Shown here: positions 1 through 9,272 of the stretch, one piece after another
Layout of the letters: every line of letters begins with the position of its first letter
How positions within the stretch are numbered: position 1 is the stretch's first letter
The notes under the pieces: generated by a model
Seen by the model: only the letters and a program-made list of their open reading frames with translations
Databases searched by the model: none
What the model was told of the DNA's origin: nothing
Program-made: the position numbers and the translations under genes
Origin: Dictyobacter kobayashii
GTDB lineage: Bacteria > Chloroflexota > Ktedonobacteria > Ktedonobacterales > Ktedonobacteraceae
Direction of reading: 5' to 3'
NCBI RefSeq assembly: GCF_003967555.1
Contig: NZ_BIFS01000001.1
Coordinates: forward strand, 5,642,001 to 5,706,000
DNA: 64,000 bases

Positions 1-472
1 GGCCATTCAGGTGCGGCTGCCAGATATTACCTTTGAGCAGAGCATGGTCTTCCATGGCACAAAATGTGCGGCGCAGCTCATCACATTTGGAGGAGGCCAT
101 ACTCCAAGCGATGTCATTCTCTATCTGCCCGCTCTCGCCACTGCCTTTACCGCCGACATCGTCCAGGTTGATTTTCATCCTTCTATGAACACCGGGAACC
201 TGGAGGAGTGGCTGAGGATGCTTGATCAGGTGGAGGCGCTCCAGCTGGAACATGTGATTCCTGGCCATGGCAACGTCGGGACCGGGGAGCACGTCAAGAT
301 CATGCGTCAATATCTGCTCGATCTGCGCCAACTGGTTGAGCAAGCCAGGCAGGATAGCACAACTTCCGATTATCTCAGTACCATCAAAGAGCCAGAGAAG
401 TACACAACATGGTCTGCCTCAGGAGTTTTTGCGCAGAATCTGCGCAATGTGGATCGATGGTACCACCAATAA
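1..472 (+). CDS. Metallo-beta-lactamase fold hydrolase, C-terminal part (5' end outside window)
   Basis: The reading frame is already open at base 2, so the N-terminus, which should carry the HxHxDH metal motif, lies outside the window. What remains shows late landmarks of the fold: GGGHTPSDVILYLP (metal-binding His), an Asp in the following strand (TADIV), and a terminal GHG in VIPGHGNVG. This order is typical of MBL-fold hydrolases of the quinoprotein-relay/SoxH-like type that act on small esters or thioesters. The substrate cannot be told from this fragment. The TAA stop lies at 470-472 and a palindromic repeat begins immediately after it. Family membership is secure; the specific function is not. 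Confidence 0.8.
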   Translation, partial: AIQVRLPDITFEQSMVFHGTKCAAQLITFGGGHTPSDVILYLPALATAFTADIVQVDFHPSMNTGNLEEWLRMLDQVEALQLEHVIPGHGNVGTGEHVKIMRQYLLDLRQLVEQARQDSTTSDYLSTIKEPEKYTTWSASGVFAQNLRNVDRWYHQ

Positions 473-527
473 CAACGATCTGTGCCTGCGAGGTAAGCCT
501 CGCAGCCATAGATCGTTGTTATTGGTG
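467..527. repeat. Diverged copy of the dispersed GC-hairpin repeat; probable terminator
   Basis: An outer inverted repeat (CCAATAACAACGATCT against AGATCGTTGTTATTGG) encloses an inner hairpin (CTGCGAGG / CCTCGCAG). The AACAACGATCTGT edge matches the edge of the dispersed repeat seen elsewhere (for example near 10.2 and 41.0 kb), but the GC core has changed while still pairing. It sits between convergent genes and could end transcription from both sides. Confidence 0.6.
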
Positions 528-559
528 CATTTGATGGCTGGCTTTGTTATTTGTTTTAA

Positions 560-1057
560 TCAAATTTGGGAAGCGTCAAGCAAGCAGCGGATGTGCTGCG
601 CATGGTCCTGGTAGTGTTCGTAAGAATTGTCCGCGATCACGGCGATGAGCGAGGCACCGGGCCAGAATTTTGTCCAGTCAAAGCGCTGTGAGGCGTTTAA
701 ATCTTCCTCTGAGAGCGTTTGGGTGAGCAGGTTTACCTGCTGGAGAAGTTGCTGGTGAGTATGGTGAAAGAGCTCCTGCACCTCCGCCAGGGAGCGATCG
801 CGGTTCTCACGATAAATGCGCTCATTCGAATTATCGTCGGTCCGTTCGGCTGGCTGAGGTGTGATACCGTGCGAGAATTCATCGAGCCAGCGAGCACAAA
901 GCTGTTCCCAAACGGCGATATGGGCCATGATGTCTTTGATGGACCATTCTCCGGCGCCTGTTGTCGTACACAATTGCGCCTCACTTAAGGGAGCCACGAG
1001 CGACTCAAAACGTGCATGCTCGGTCTGGATGGTGTTCAGCAAGGTTGCTTTATCCAT
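560..1057 (-). CDS. ClbS/DfsB-type (DUF1706, DinB-like) four-helix bundle protein
   Basis: A 165-residue protein of normal length for the ClbS/DfsB family, cytoplasmic four-helix bundles related to DinB. ClbS is known to protect against the genotoxin colibactin; most relatives have no assigned role. The MDKATLLNTI start, GEWSIKDIMAHIAVWE and the C-terminal YEHYQDHAQHI are family-like. I chose the ATG at 1055-1057 because GGAGGA lies just upstream; a GTG four codons earlier overlaps that ribosome site and is less likely. A decayed paralogue with the same MDKAT start lies at 8.8-9.3 kb. Confidence 0.75.
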   Translation of the reverse strand: MDKATLLNTIQTEHARFESLVAPLSEAQLCTTTGAGEWSIKDIMAHIAVWEQLCARWLDEFSHGITPQPAERTDDNSNERIYRENRDRSLAEVQELFHHTHQQLLQQVNLLTQTLSEEDLNASQRFDWTKFWPGASLIAVIADNSYEHYQDHAQHIRCLLDASQI

Positions 1058-1069
1058 GTTTTCCTCCAC

Positions 1070-1384
1070 TATTTTTGCATAACGTGTAGTACCTATAAGA
1101 CGCTCCTACAGAGGGCCAGGCCACGCTTTCAGGCCATTGGCTTGAAAAAACATATGCGCCGCTTCGACGCTTCAAGGAGCCATGGCATCAATGTGTCAGC
1201 TTGCATTGCTATATTACGGCTATCCAGGCCGCGTATGGGCTTGTGGAATCTGAGCGTGTCGATGGCTGGCGAGGTTGGCTGTGCTCCTTATAAATAAAAT
1301 AAATAAAATAAACAAAGCTAACTGCCTGTTATATGGTATCTTTAAAAGTGTATATAAATAGAAATGAGATAAAAAATTGATGTA
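1070..1384. other. Intergenic region between divergent genes
   Basis: About 315 bases without a convincing gene. It should hold the divergent promoters of the ClbS-like gene and the FAD oxidase. An A/T-rich run of AAATA-type repeats lies around 1292-1315. I see no operator palindrome. Confidence 0.5.
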
Positions 1385-1420
1385 ATGAAGATTATTAATA
1401 GGATGGAGATAAGAGAGAGC

Positions 1421-2856
1421 ATGGCACAACTTCTGACATGGAAGCAGGATTCAGTCGCCAATTGGAGCGGGACAGAGCGGTCCCCTTGCTATGTTTGCAA
1501 GGCGCGCGATAGCGCAGAAATTGTGCAAGCGCTCGCGATTGCACGTGAGCGGGGTCTCTCTGTGATCGCGCATGGCGGGGCATAGCTATACAGATGCAGC
1601 CTTAAATACCAGTGGGTTGCTCCTCGACACAACAGGCATGCGGCGCATCATTGCCTGGGACCCCGAGCAGGGGATCATGCAGGTTGAGCCAGGGGTGACG
1701 TTGCGCGACGTGGTCCGTATCTCGCTGCCGGATCGATGGTGGCCAGCGGTGACCCCATCCACCGCTGACGCGACTATTGGCGGCTGTGTGGCTATGAATG
1801 TGAATGGGAAAAACGCCTGGAAAACGGGCTCCTTTGGTGAACACCTGCTGTCCCTTACGGTCCTACTGGCCGGCGGTCAGCTGCTCACCCTTTCACCCGA
1901 GCAAGAGCCTGAGCTGTTCCGGGCTTTTGTGGGCAGCGCTGGCCTACTAGGGATTATCATCTCTATTACGTTTCAGCTCCAACGTATCCCTTCGGGGTAT
2001 GTCGATGTACATGTCCAGCCAGCCTCTTCATTGGGCGAGCTCTTGAGGATATTGGAGGAAGAGCAGTCAGCTGATTACCTGGAAGCCTGGGTGGATGGCT
2101 TTGCTGGCGGGCGCTGGCTGGGCCGAGGGATCGTCACCGCTACAACATATAGTCATGTATACGAGGATGCTGGCCTGTGGCCTGCGACGGCAGGTATGGC
2201 AGGACAACTTAAAGCGAGCTGTGCCCGCCAGGCTGGCATCCTATGTCGACCGGTGGTGAAGAGCGGCGTGCGGCTCGCAAACGATGTGATGTATTGGGAA
2301 GTAGATGGTGGGAACGCAAGTTTATTCGACAAAGATCGCTGGTGCGCTCAACCTATTATTCAGAGGCCGTATTTACCAGTTATCGAGCTCTGCTGCCCGT
2401 GGGAGCGAAACATTTCAGGTCTTCGTTTCCTATCAGCGAGCGCAGCCGCTGTTCAAAGAAATCATACGCCGCTCGCAGGAGCAGCATTTCATCCCACTCT
2501 GGTGCATCATCAAGCGACATCGCCAGGACCCCTTCCTGCTTAGCTACCAGGTGGATGGCTTCTCATTGGAGCTCAATTATCAGATTATCCCCCGTACCGT
2601 GCATAAGTTACGCGAGCTGCTACTTGAGCTGATGGAACTGGTGATCGCGGCCGGGGGAAGATTCTATCTCGCAAAAGACTCTCTGCTCACCAATAGCCTC
2701 TATCGGCGCAGCATTGGAGATGCAGCCGTGGAAGCATTTCTGCAGCTCAAGCAGATCTATGATCCCGATATGTTGTTCCAATCGAATCTATTTCGGCGCG
2801 TATTACAGGTATCTGGCAGCGAGATAGGTCGTGGCTTAGCGCAGATCGAGCTATGA
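1421..2856 (+). pseudogene. FAD-binding oxidoreductase (VAO/PCMH type), two frameshifts
   Basis: The protein reads through three frames. The N-terminus (WKQDSVANWSGTERSP, DSAEIVQALAIARERG) breaks at about 1578, where a run of G separates HGG from the expected GHSYTDAAL flavin-loop motif. The second frame carries the PCMH FAD domain (MQVEPGVTLRDVV, TIGGCVAMNVNGKN, GSFGEHLLSLTVLL, AFVGSAGLLGIIISI) to about 2300. The third frame gives the C-terminal substrate domain, ending YDPDMLFQSNLFRR. Joined length is about 478 residues, usual for FAD-linked oxidases that act on alcohols or sugars; the substrate is unknown. The start at 1421 is preceded by AGAGAG; in-frame ATGs also occur at 1385 and 1403. 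Conservation on both sides of each break suggests sequence error or very recent damage. Confidence 0.75.
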
Positions 2857-2914
2857 TGCTTGTGCCGTACTTTGCTGCAATGAGTTCGTTTAAAGGGAAA
2901 GATGTATTATATAT

Positions 2915-4096
2915 ATGGAGAGAACAGAACAAACGGCGCGGAAAACCTGGCGCGCTATCGCTCCTGGCCTCGGGACCGCAAGCTTGCTGGCGCTCCCGTT
3001 CGCATTGGAGATGCGGCTGAAGCGGCCAACGCAACCTCTGACAGATGTATGGCAGCGGTTGCCGATTGAGGCCCGCCGTACCACGCTACTGGGGATAAGC
3101 TTTCGCCCACCCCAGGTTGCCGCGCTTGGATTAGACATGCGCGACAGCCTGCGCACACTGCTCGACTACCCCTTTCAACTCATTCGCTTAGGGGCCTACT
3201 GGAAGCACATAGAACCTGAGCCAGGCGTATTCTCTCCCGATGAGTTGGATTGGCAGATCGCTGCCGCCGAACAGGCAGGCAAGCAGATCATCCTGTGTGT
3301 TGGCCCGCTCAAAACCTTTAGCTATCCAGAGTTCTTTGTGCCAGCGCATCACCTGAAGCAGCCCTTGCCGGAGCATACCCTGATCCAGCCCTCCGCCTAT
3401 CCCGCGCTGTTGGAGGCCGCGACTACATTCATCACCCGTCTGGTGGAGCGATATAAGCAGCGCAAAAGCATCGTCGCCTGGCAAATCGAGCACGAAGCCG
3501 TTGATCCACTCGGAGTAGAACACAGCTGGCGTTTGGCGCAGGCCTTTGTCGAAAAAGAGATCGAAGTCGTCAGAAAGGCCGATCCCGACAGGCCAGTGCT
3601 GCTGAACGGCTTCCTGCCAACCTCTTTGCCGGTGCGGCTCTCGCAATGGTGGCGCACGCGTGATCAGGGCGACTCCCTCGCAGTAGCGCAGCGGCTGGCG
3701 GATATCGTCGGGATCGACTACTACCCGCGCCACGCCTTGCTGAAGATGGGGAACAGAACATTGTATCTGGATGGAAGCCAGAGCCTCTGGCTGCAAGGTA
3801 AGCGCAAGCAAGTATTCACGGCCACCCACACGCGGCGGCAAAAACTGATGGTTACTGAAGGGCAGGCCGAGCCCTGGGAGAGCGTAACGACGCCGCCCAA
3901 TCCATCCAGCCAGGGCATGTACAGCTGTTTACCGGAACAGGTCATCATCAACTACAACACCTGCATGCGCTGGTCCCAGCCAGAAAATCCGCTATATGCA
4001 TATCTCTTCTGGGGAGCGGAATACTGGCTGCTGCGCAAGCAAAGCGCTGATGCGAGCTACCTGCAGGCGTTTGCGCGCATCCTTGAACGGGCCTGA
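2915..4096 (+). CDS. Clan GH-A (TIM-barrel) glycoside hydrolase, beta-galactosidase/cellulase-like
   Basis: A 393-residue protein with GH-A barrel landmarks. FQLIRLGAYWKHIEPEPG (about 88-105) is the usual early-barrel motif. VAWQIEHEA (188-195) corresponds to the strand-4 acid/base site, with Glu194 the likely acid/base; His replaces the more common Asn before it. LMVTEGQAEPW (311-321) carries the likely nucleophile Glu315. Residues 20-35 are hydrophobic and may anchor or export the protein. Substrate and exact GH family (5 or 42-like) cannot be fixed here. It stops 10 bases before the convergent kinase gene. Confidence 0.75.
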   Translation: MERTEQTARKTWRAIAPGLGTASLLALPFALEMRLKRPTQPLTDVWQRLPIEARRTTLLGISFRPPQVAALGLDMRDSLRTLLDYPFQLIRLGAYWKHIEPEPGVFSPDELDWQIAAAEQAGKQIILCVGPLKTFSYPEFFVPAHHLKQPLPEHTLIQPSAYPALLEAATTFITRLVERYKQRKSIVAWQIEHEAVDPLGVEHSWRLAQAFVEKEIEVVRKADPDRPVLLNGFLPTSLPVRLSQWWRTRDQGDSLAVAQRLADIVGIDYYPRHALLKMGNRTLYLDGSQSLWLQGKRKQVFTATHTRRQKLMVTEGQAEPWESVTTPPNPSSQGMYSCLPEQVIINYNTCMRWSQPENPLYAYLFWGAEYWLLRKQSADASYLQAFARILERA

Positions 4097-4106
4097 GCCG
4101 GTCAGG

Positions 4107-4682
4107 TCACGGGGCCATGCGGATCAGGGCCGCGCGCAGGGTGTGGAGCAGGCCCGAGTAATCGCAGGCAGCGAAGTTGCTGGTATCGAGCTCGATAAGC
4201 TGACCCCCCAGGTCCAGTGGCTCACAACGTCCAGTTGTGAAGAGATCGTAGTTCTGGGCGGCGAACTCCAGATCGCGATGGCAGTCATGGCGCTCGCTGG
4301 TTCCGGCCCGCTGCAAGAAGCGCTGGCGGATAACTTCCCCGTCCGCATAGCAGGAGATCTGGAGTGGCTCGAAGTCGTGCGCCTGCCGCAGCTGTCGGAA
4401 TTCGGCGCTAGCAAGAGCGGGGCGCGTCATACTGGCCTCCACAATTAGATCCTGTCCCGTGGCCAGGATCTGGCCCGCGCAGTAGTGCAGCAGCCGAAAA
4501 CCGGCGTGTCCGAGCGTGGTCGGACGACCAGTGGTCGGGCAATCCAGGGCATCAAAGAGCGTCTCAATGATTTCATCGCGGCACAGGACCGGTAAAGTAA
4601 GATCGTGGCCCAGGCGTTTCGCCAGCGTCGTTTTGCCCACACCCGGCAGGCCATTGATAATAATCAGCAATGGTTTCCGCAT
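4107..4682 (-). CDS. P-loop AAA/zeta-toxin-like kinase
   Basis: A 191-residue single-domain ATPase. The Walker A motif is at the N-terminus (GLPGVGKTTLAKRL, about 10-23), followed by CRDEIIETLFD, a typical lid-proximal substrate segment, and DLIVEASM as Walker B. The family phosphorylates small molecules or acts in antibiotic or nucleotide metabolism; no substrate can be named. It is convergent with the glycosidase, and the GNAT gene lies upstream on the same strand with a gap of about 100 bases. Confidence 0.7.
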   Translation of the reverse strand: MRKPLLIIINGLPGVGKTTLAKRLGHDLTLPVLCRDEIIETLFDALDCPTTGRPTTLGHAGFRLLHYCAGQILATGQDLIVEASMTRPALASAEFRQLRQAHDFEPLQISCYADGEVIRQRFLQRAGTSERHDCHRDLEFAAQNYDLFTTGRCEPLDLGGQLIELDTSNFAACDYSGLLHTLRAALIRMAP

Positions 4683-4783
4683 CCTCTTGTTCCCTTACTA
4701 TTTTATTTTTGGCGATATGTTGTGCACAATTAATTGTGGGTTTAGATAATTGCCCGCAACAGGCAGGTGTTTTCAGAAGGATA

Positions 4784-5254
4784 TTAGAGATCCCGTACGT
4801 GCCATTCGGAGGCGATGGTGTAACCCAGCTCGATGAGCATGGAGCGTTTGGGTTGATCCAGGTGGCCGCAGACCACAACGCTCTGGGCCGCTCCATGTTC
4901 TTTGGCCAGCCTGAGTACTTCATTAAGTAGTTCCCGGCCCACGTTTTCCCAAAGATTTTCCTCAGCGACGCAGAAGTCATCGACCCGGCAGGTCGGGCCG
5001 CCGGGATTGTAGACAGGTGGGGCGGCGACGAAATCGGCGACGATAAAGCCATCGACCTGGTTGGCATCCTCGTGCACCAGCATGAGCACATCCTTACGCT
5101 GGAGCAGGCTGGTCAGAAACGGGATCTGCTTTGCGCGCGCATCGTCTGCCTTACGCCAGAAGGTGGGTTGGTAGCGCTGATACTGCAAGCGTCGCTGCTC
5201 GGCTAGCTCGACAATAGTGGCGATATCCCTGTCCTTGGCGCTTCTTATAGACAT
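4784..5254 (-). CDS. GNAT-family N-acetyltransferase
   Basis: A 156-residue protein. The pattern MSIRSAKDRDIATIVELAEQ, then VDGFIVADF and VDDFCVAEENLWENVGRELLNEV, fits the GNAT fold, with the acetyl-CoA loop (usually Q/RxxGxG/A) degenerate here (ENLWENVG), and a C-terminal ML-IELGYT strand as in many GNATs. The acceptor is unknown. It could share a transcript with the kinase gene downstream. Confidence 0.7.
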   Translation of the reverse strand: MSIRSAKDRDIATIVELAEQRRLQYQRYQPTFWRKADDARAKQIPFLTSLLQRKDVLMLVHEDANQVDGFIVADFVAAPPVYNPGGPTCRVDDFCVAEENLWENVGRELLNEVLRLAKEHGAAQSVVVCGHLDQPKRSMLIELGYTIASEWHVRDL

Positions 5255-5298
5255 GGACCTATTTCACCTTTCGTCTTTTTTTATAGTCATATGTAGTT

Positions 5299-6386
5299 TT
5301 AAGTCAAAAGCAGCGGCGCGGTAGTTGATGATAATGGGAGGCCAAGGAAATGGCTATAGCGGTTGGCGGCCGTGACGGCTTCTTCATGGAGGTTGTCGGC
5401 TGGTATGAAGGGTTGGAGTTGCAGGCTGATGATGTTTTTCTTGAGCGTGCGCCTCCAGGAGCCGGTGATCTGGCCCGCGGTGACTATTGTGGGCAGGAAG
5501 ATGCCGTTGTTGCCGGGGACGATTTTCATGGCATGTTCGACGGCGAGAACGGCGCTACGATCTTTGTAGCCAAGCAAGTATTCATCAAAGCCTGGCAGGA
5601 GGTGCAGGCTGGATGTAGTGTACTCCTGTGGGGCCGGGGCATCTGCGGTAATCCAGTACACCTGGCCATTGATCTTTTCCATCTGGAGCTTTGATTTGAT
5701 CGCATCAAAGCCAGCTCGGGCTTCAGTGAGCGTTAGCCCGGTCCACCAGGCGAAGTCTTGAATGGTCGCCGGTCCATGGCTTGAGATATAGCGCAAGGCG
5801 AACTCACTCAGGGCCTCCGCGCGGGATAGCTCGCGGGGGTGGAGCACCCATTCATCCAGGAGCACGAATGTTTGCTGCTTGTTCTCCATCGGGCCAGGGC
5901 AGATCAGGCCTGACTGGATAGGTACCATAGCAGGTGATAGCCGCGCTGTCCTTTCGTGCTGATGCCTGAGTCTTCCAGCAGTTGCATCATGGCCGGACGT
6001 GTTAAGCGCTTGCCGCCTTGCAGGGCGTCGTAAAAAAGCTGCCTGGTGCGTTCGATGATACTGGCATCGAGTTCGAGCTGCTCCTGTCTGCGTTTGTCCC
6101 TGGTGAGCAAGCGCGTAGCTGAAAGCGCGAGCATCCATTTAGCATCTTCCGCCGGAACAAAGTGCAGTGTACCTCGCATCGGCCAGGTGCGCAGGATCTT
6201 TCTGTCAGCGATAGCCTGCTCGACGTCGGTGAGCGTTGCCGCTTGTGTGCGCAGGCCGATAGCCCACAATGCAGCCTGATAATCCTGGGCCTGTAGCGCG
6301 CCCATCCACCTCACCACCTCCGCCGGCTGCTTAAATCTCTCGCCATTAATACGCTGGTTGACCAACCGCTGCTGGGCAATATCCAT
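5299..6386 (-). pseudogene. Winged-helix DNA-binding (AlkZ/YcaQ-like, HTH_42) protein, one frameshift
   Basis: The N-terminal part (6386 down to about 5925) has the family hallmarks QRINGERF, VRWMGALQAQDYQAALWAIGLR and ILRTWPMRGTLHFVPAEDAKWML. It ends out of frame after GYHLLWYL. The other frame resumes with QSGLICPGPMENKQQTFVLL, DFAWWTGLTLTEAR and LLPGFDEYLLGYKDRS and runs to 5299. Joined length, about 360 residues, is normal. Relatives include AlkZ/YcaQ, DNA glycosylases that unhook interstrand crosslinks; the QxQ-type catalytic segment is approximated here by LQAQDYQAA. The break near 5925 is a single-base indel. Confidence 0.75.
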
Positions 6387-6555
6387 GTTTTACTGTAATC
6401 CCCCAATCTCTGCATTTAGATCTTCAGTATATAACAAATAGATTTATTTTTCTTGTTGTTTGGGATTATTTGTATTAGAATAGTTGGTAATATGCGTGAT
6501 CTGTGTTGGGTGTATTCTGGCGTATTTTTTGAGATTGGGGATTAGGAATAGGCAT

Positions 6556-7134
6556 ATGCTGACTTTATTTTATTCTCCGCATGCGAGAAGTGTAGATAAT
6601 GAGATCGGGCGCGGGTCTGGTTTTGCTGATGTGGCGTTGTCGGTGGCGGGACGCAAGCTGGCCGTTGAGCTAGGCCAGCATTATGCAGGCCAGCAGTTGG
6701 ATGCGGTGTTTAGCTCGGATCTGCAGCGGGCGGCGGTGACGGCGGCCATTGCGTTTGGGAAGCGTGGGTTGCCGATTGTGCTGGATGCGCGGTTACGCGA
6801 GTTTGACTATGGGACGATGACGCAGTTTCCAATTGCGCAGATTGATGAGGAGATTCCCCGGCGTATTACCGAGCCTTTTCCCGAGGGAGAGAGTGTCTTG
6901 ATGGCGGTGGAGCGTGTGGGCGCCTTCTTGCGCGAGATTATACGCGAGTATGAGGGCAAGACGGTGGTGATCATCGGACATCGCGCAACCAAATATGGGC
7001 TGGCCTACTGGTGTAGCGACATTGCTTTAGAGACTATGGTAACGTCGCCCTGGGAGTGGCGCGACGTTCCAATCTGGCGCTACGAATTGCGGGCAGCGCA
7101 GCTGAACAGGCGCGTCATCGTCCACGCGCTCTGA
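6556..7134 (+). CDS. Histidine phosphatase (phosphoglycerate mutase-like) family protein
   Basis: A 192-residue protein. The catalytic N-terminus is LFYSPHARSVDNE, where PHARS takes the place of the usual RHG(E/Q)T. SDLQRAAVTAAIAF follows and the second catalytic His is in VVIIGHRATKYGL. This variant is found among phosphatases of unknown substrate. I start at the ATG at 6556, which sits before the catalytic strand and follows AGGAATAGG; earlier in-frame starts would add a hydrophobic leader of doubtful value. A hairpin terminator follows at about 7142. Confidence 0.75.
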   Translation: MLTLFYSPHARSVDNEIGRGSGFADVALSVAGRKLAVELGQHYAGQQLDAVFSSDLQRAAVTAAIAFGKRGLPIVLDARLREFDYGTMTQFPIAQIDEEIPRRITEPFPEGESVLMAVERVGAFLREIIREYEGKTVVIIGHRATKYGLAYWCSDIALETMVTSPWEWRDVPIWRYELRAAQLNRRVIVHAL

Positions 7135-7141
7135 CGAAAAT

Positions 7142-7174
7142 GCTTTCCTCATCGTTTAGCAGACAGAGGAAAGC
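7142..7174. terminator. Hairpin after the histidine phosphatase gene
   Basis: Perfect 9-bp stem GCTTTCCTC / GAGGAAAGC with a 15-base loop, eight bases after the stop. There is no strong T-run, so it may act mainly as a 3' stabiliser or Rho-dependent end. Confidence 0.5.
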
Positions 7175-7203
7175 TTGCTTTCGTGCAGACTATTCTGAGT
7201 AGA

Positions 7204-7242
7204 GGCAGCCGCTGAACCCGGCTGCCAAACACTTTTTGTTTT
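7204..7242 (+). terminator. Rho-independent terminator upstream of hisS
   Basis: Perfect 8-bp GC-rich stem GGCAGCCG / CGGCTGCC with a short loop, followed by a T-rich stretch (CTTTTTGTTTT). It lies about 90 bases before hisS, so it may end the upstream transcript or attenuate hisS. No T-box specifier or GGTGG-type antiterminator motif is visible. Confidence 0.6.
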
Positions 7243-7329
7243 AAAGACGGAGTAGCGCTGCAGAGTCGGAACCGCTCTGAGCAAGAAATAGTTTAGAATA
7301 GGTTCAAAAGTCCATTGAGGAGCTATAAA

Positions 7330-8628
7330 ATGACAAAAGTGAGTGGATTTGTTGAATGGTTGCCGGAACAACGTATCGTTGAACTGCAATGGCTGGATGA
7401 GATACGGCGCACCTTTGAGAGCTATGGATTTTGCTCGATTGAAACTCCCGCTGTGGAGGAGATCGAGGTCTTGCTGGCCAAAGGTGAAACGGACAAAGAG
7501 ATCTATATTATCAAGCGGTTGCAAGGTGAGGGAGACAAGAGCGATGCGCGATTGGGGCTGCACTACGACCTCACCGTTCCCCTGGCACGCTATGTGGCGG
7601 AGCACTATAACGACCTGGTCTTCCCCTTCAAGCGCTACCAGATCCAACGTGTATGGCGCGGCGAACGGCCACAGGAGGGACGCTATCGCGAGTTTTACCA
7701 GTGCGATATCGACGTGATCAACAATAACACGATCCCGCTCCACTTCGACGCCGAAATGCCCGCCATCGTATATGAGATCTTCAAGCGGCTCGGCATCGAG
7801 AGCTTTCAGATGCACATCAATAATCGCAAAGTACTCGAAGGATACTTCAAGGGGCTGGGGATCGAGGACACTATTCCCGTTATCCGCATCGTCGACAAAC
7901 TGGATAAAATCGGGCATGGCGGTGTTTTGACGCAATTGCAAGAGCAGGTTGGGATGGAGAGTGAGCTGGCGGAGCGCTGCCTGGCGATCGGCAGCATCTG
8001 CACGCCCGATCTCTCTTTTGTCGAACGTGTCCGAGCGCTGGGAGTGCAGTCTGAGCTGCTTGAGCAGGGATTGGATGAACTACAATTTGTGATGAATGAG
8101 CTACGCAACCTGCCGAGCGGCGTGATACTGGCGGACCTGGCGATTGCCCGTGGCTTCGATTATTATACCGGCACAGTTTACGAAGGCAAGCTAGCGGAGT
8201 TCCCGGCCTTAGGCACCATCTGCTCGGGTGGGCGCTACGAAGACCTGACCGGCTCATTTATCAGCCGCAAGCTGCCCGGCGTAGGCATCTCGATTGGCCT
8301 GACGCGCCTCTTTGCCAAACTGGTCGCCGAGAAGAAGATCCAGCCCGGACCAAAGAGCCCAACGCAGGTCCTGGTGATCTTCCCGGACGATGAGCGGCGC
8401 GCCGAAGCGGTCCAGACCGCCAGCATATTGCGTGAGCGTGGCCTCAACGTCGAACTGTATCCGACGCCGATCAAGCAGGCGCAGCAGCTGCGCTACGCCT
8501 CGCGTAAGGGCATACCCTATGCCTGGTTCTTACCCTATGCTGAAAAGGGACACGAAGTCAAAAATCTGCTGAGCGGCGAGCAGCAAGCGGCCGATCCCAC
8601 CACCTGGCGGCCCTCCCCGGCGAGATAG
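7330..8628 (+). CDS. hisS: Histidyl-tRNA synthetase
   Basis: A 432-residue class II aminoacyl-tRNA synthetase that charges tRNA-His in the cytoplasm. Motif 2 region: RVWRGERPQEGRYREFYQCD. The histidine-specific motifs are ARGFDYYTGTVYE and SGGRYEDL, with the motif-3 arginine in LPGVGISIGLTRLF. The C-terminal 90 residues (VLVIFPDDERRAEAV onwards) form the HGTP anticodon-binding domain. The ATG at 7330 follows GAGGAGC at good spacing; an in-frame TTG at 7315 overlaps the ribosome site. It stands alone without an adjacent aspS. Confidence 0.95.
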   Translation: MTKVSGFVEWLPEQRIVELQWLDEIRRTFESYGFCSIETPAVEEIEVLLAKGETDKEIYIIKRLQGEGDKSDARLGLHYDLTVPLARYVAEHYNDLVFPFKRYQIQRVWRGERPQEGRYREFYQCDIDVINNNTIPLHFDAEMPAIVYEIFKRLGIESFQMHINNRKVLEGYFKGLGIEDTIPVIRIVDKLDKIGHGGVLTQLQEQVGMESELAERCLAIGSICTPDLSFVERVRALGVQSELLEQGLDELQFVMNELRNLPSGVILADLAIARGFDYYTGTVYEGKLAEFPALGTICSGGRYEDLTGSFISRKLPGVGISIGLTRLFAKLVAEKKIQPGPKSPTQVLVIFPDDERRAEAVQTASILRERGLNVELYPTPIKQAQQLRYASRKGIPYAWFLPYAEKGHEVKNLLSGEQQAADPTTWRPSPAR

Positions 8629-8643
8629 ATGGATAGGGAAGGA

Positions 8644-8671
8644 AGAAGCGCCCGCAAGGGCGCACGTACAA
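8644..8671 (+). repeat. Dispersed GC-hairpin repeat, variant core, after hisS
   Basis: GCGCCCGCAAGGGCGC hairpin followed by ACGTACAA. It has the architecture of the dispersed repeat (hairpin then ACGTAC) with different paired bases. It is placed to end hisS transcription. Confidence 0.55.
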
Positions 8672-8763
8672 TGAGGGCGTATTTTCTCCGCTTTTAGTGG
8701 TAGAGTAGGAACGGTAAGAAGCTCCCATGGCAGGGAGGCATGTGCCTTTGAGCAAGGAAGGAT

Positions 8764-9258
8764 ATGAAGAGCATGGATAAGGCTACGTTTGTGGAGACCC
8801 TGGTGGAGAAACGGCGGGTGTGGGAGGAGTTGCTGGCGCGCTTTGATGTCGAGGAGATGTTACTGGCGGGGCGGCCGGGACGTGGTCGGCGAAGGACGTG
8901 GTGGCGCATGTGGCGTGGAGCGAGCATGAGATGGTGCCGGTTTTGCAATCGCACATAATGGCGGGCTCGGAGCTATGGCAGGTATCGGAAGATGAGCGCA
9001 ATGAGGTCGTGTACCTGCAAAATCGCGCTTGCGCGCTGCAGGAAGTAGTGGAGGACGAGCACGAGATCTATACGCAGTTCCTCCAGGCGGTCCGGGTCTG
9101 GATGAGGAAGATTTTACTGATCCCCGGCGCTTCAAATATATGCCCGCAGAGTGGGTGCCCTGGCAGGTCTTCGCGGCTGTTCATTCAAACACTACGAGGA
9201 TCATACGCCCTCGCTACAGGAATGGCTGGTGCGTCGTGGAGATATTACTTCTCGTTAG
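8764..9258 (+). pseudogene. DinB/ClbS-like protein, three frameshifts
   Basis: Starts MKSMDKATFVETLVEKRRVWEE, like the ClbS paralogue at 560-1057, after a good AAGGAAGG. Breaks lie near 8880 (before TWSAKDVVAHVAWSEHEM), near 9085 (before LDEEDFTDPRRFKYMPAEW) and near 9190 (before HYEDHTPSLQEWLVRRG). The TAG at 9256-9258 ends the restored frame. Joined length of about 165 residues is normal for the family. Three indels in 500 bases means real decay or local sequence error; conserved residues between them favour the latter. Confidence 0.65.
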
Positions 9259-9272
9259 GGTGCATCTCCTGC

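Noticed and set aside
7135..7329. Possible T-box riboswitch before hisS
   Set aside because: There is a terminator hairpin, and AGAGTCGGAACCGCTCT looks faintly similar, but no specifier loop or GGTGGNACCGCG antiterminator motif is present.
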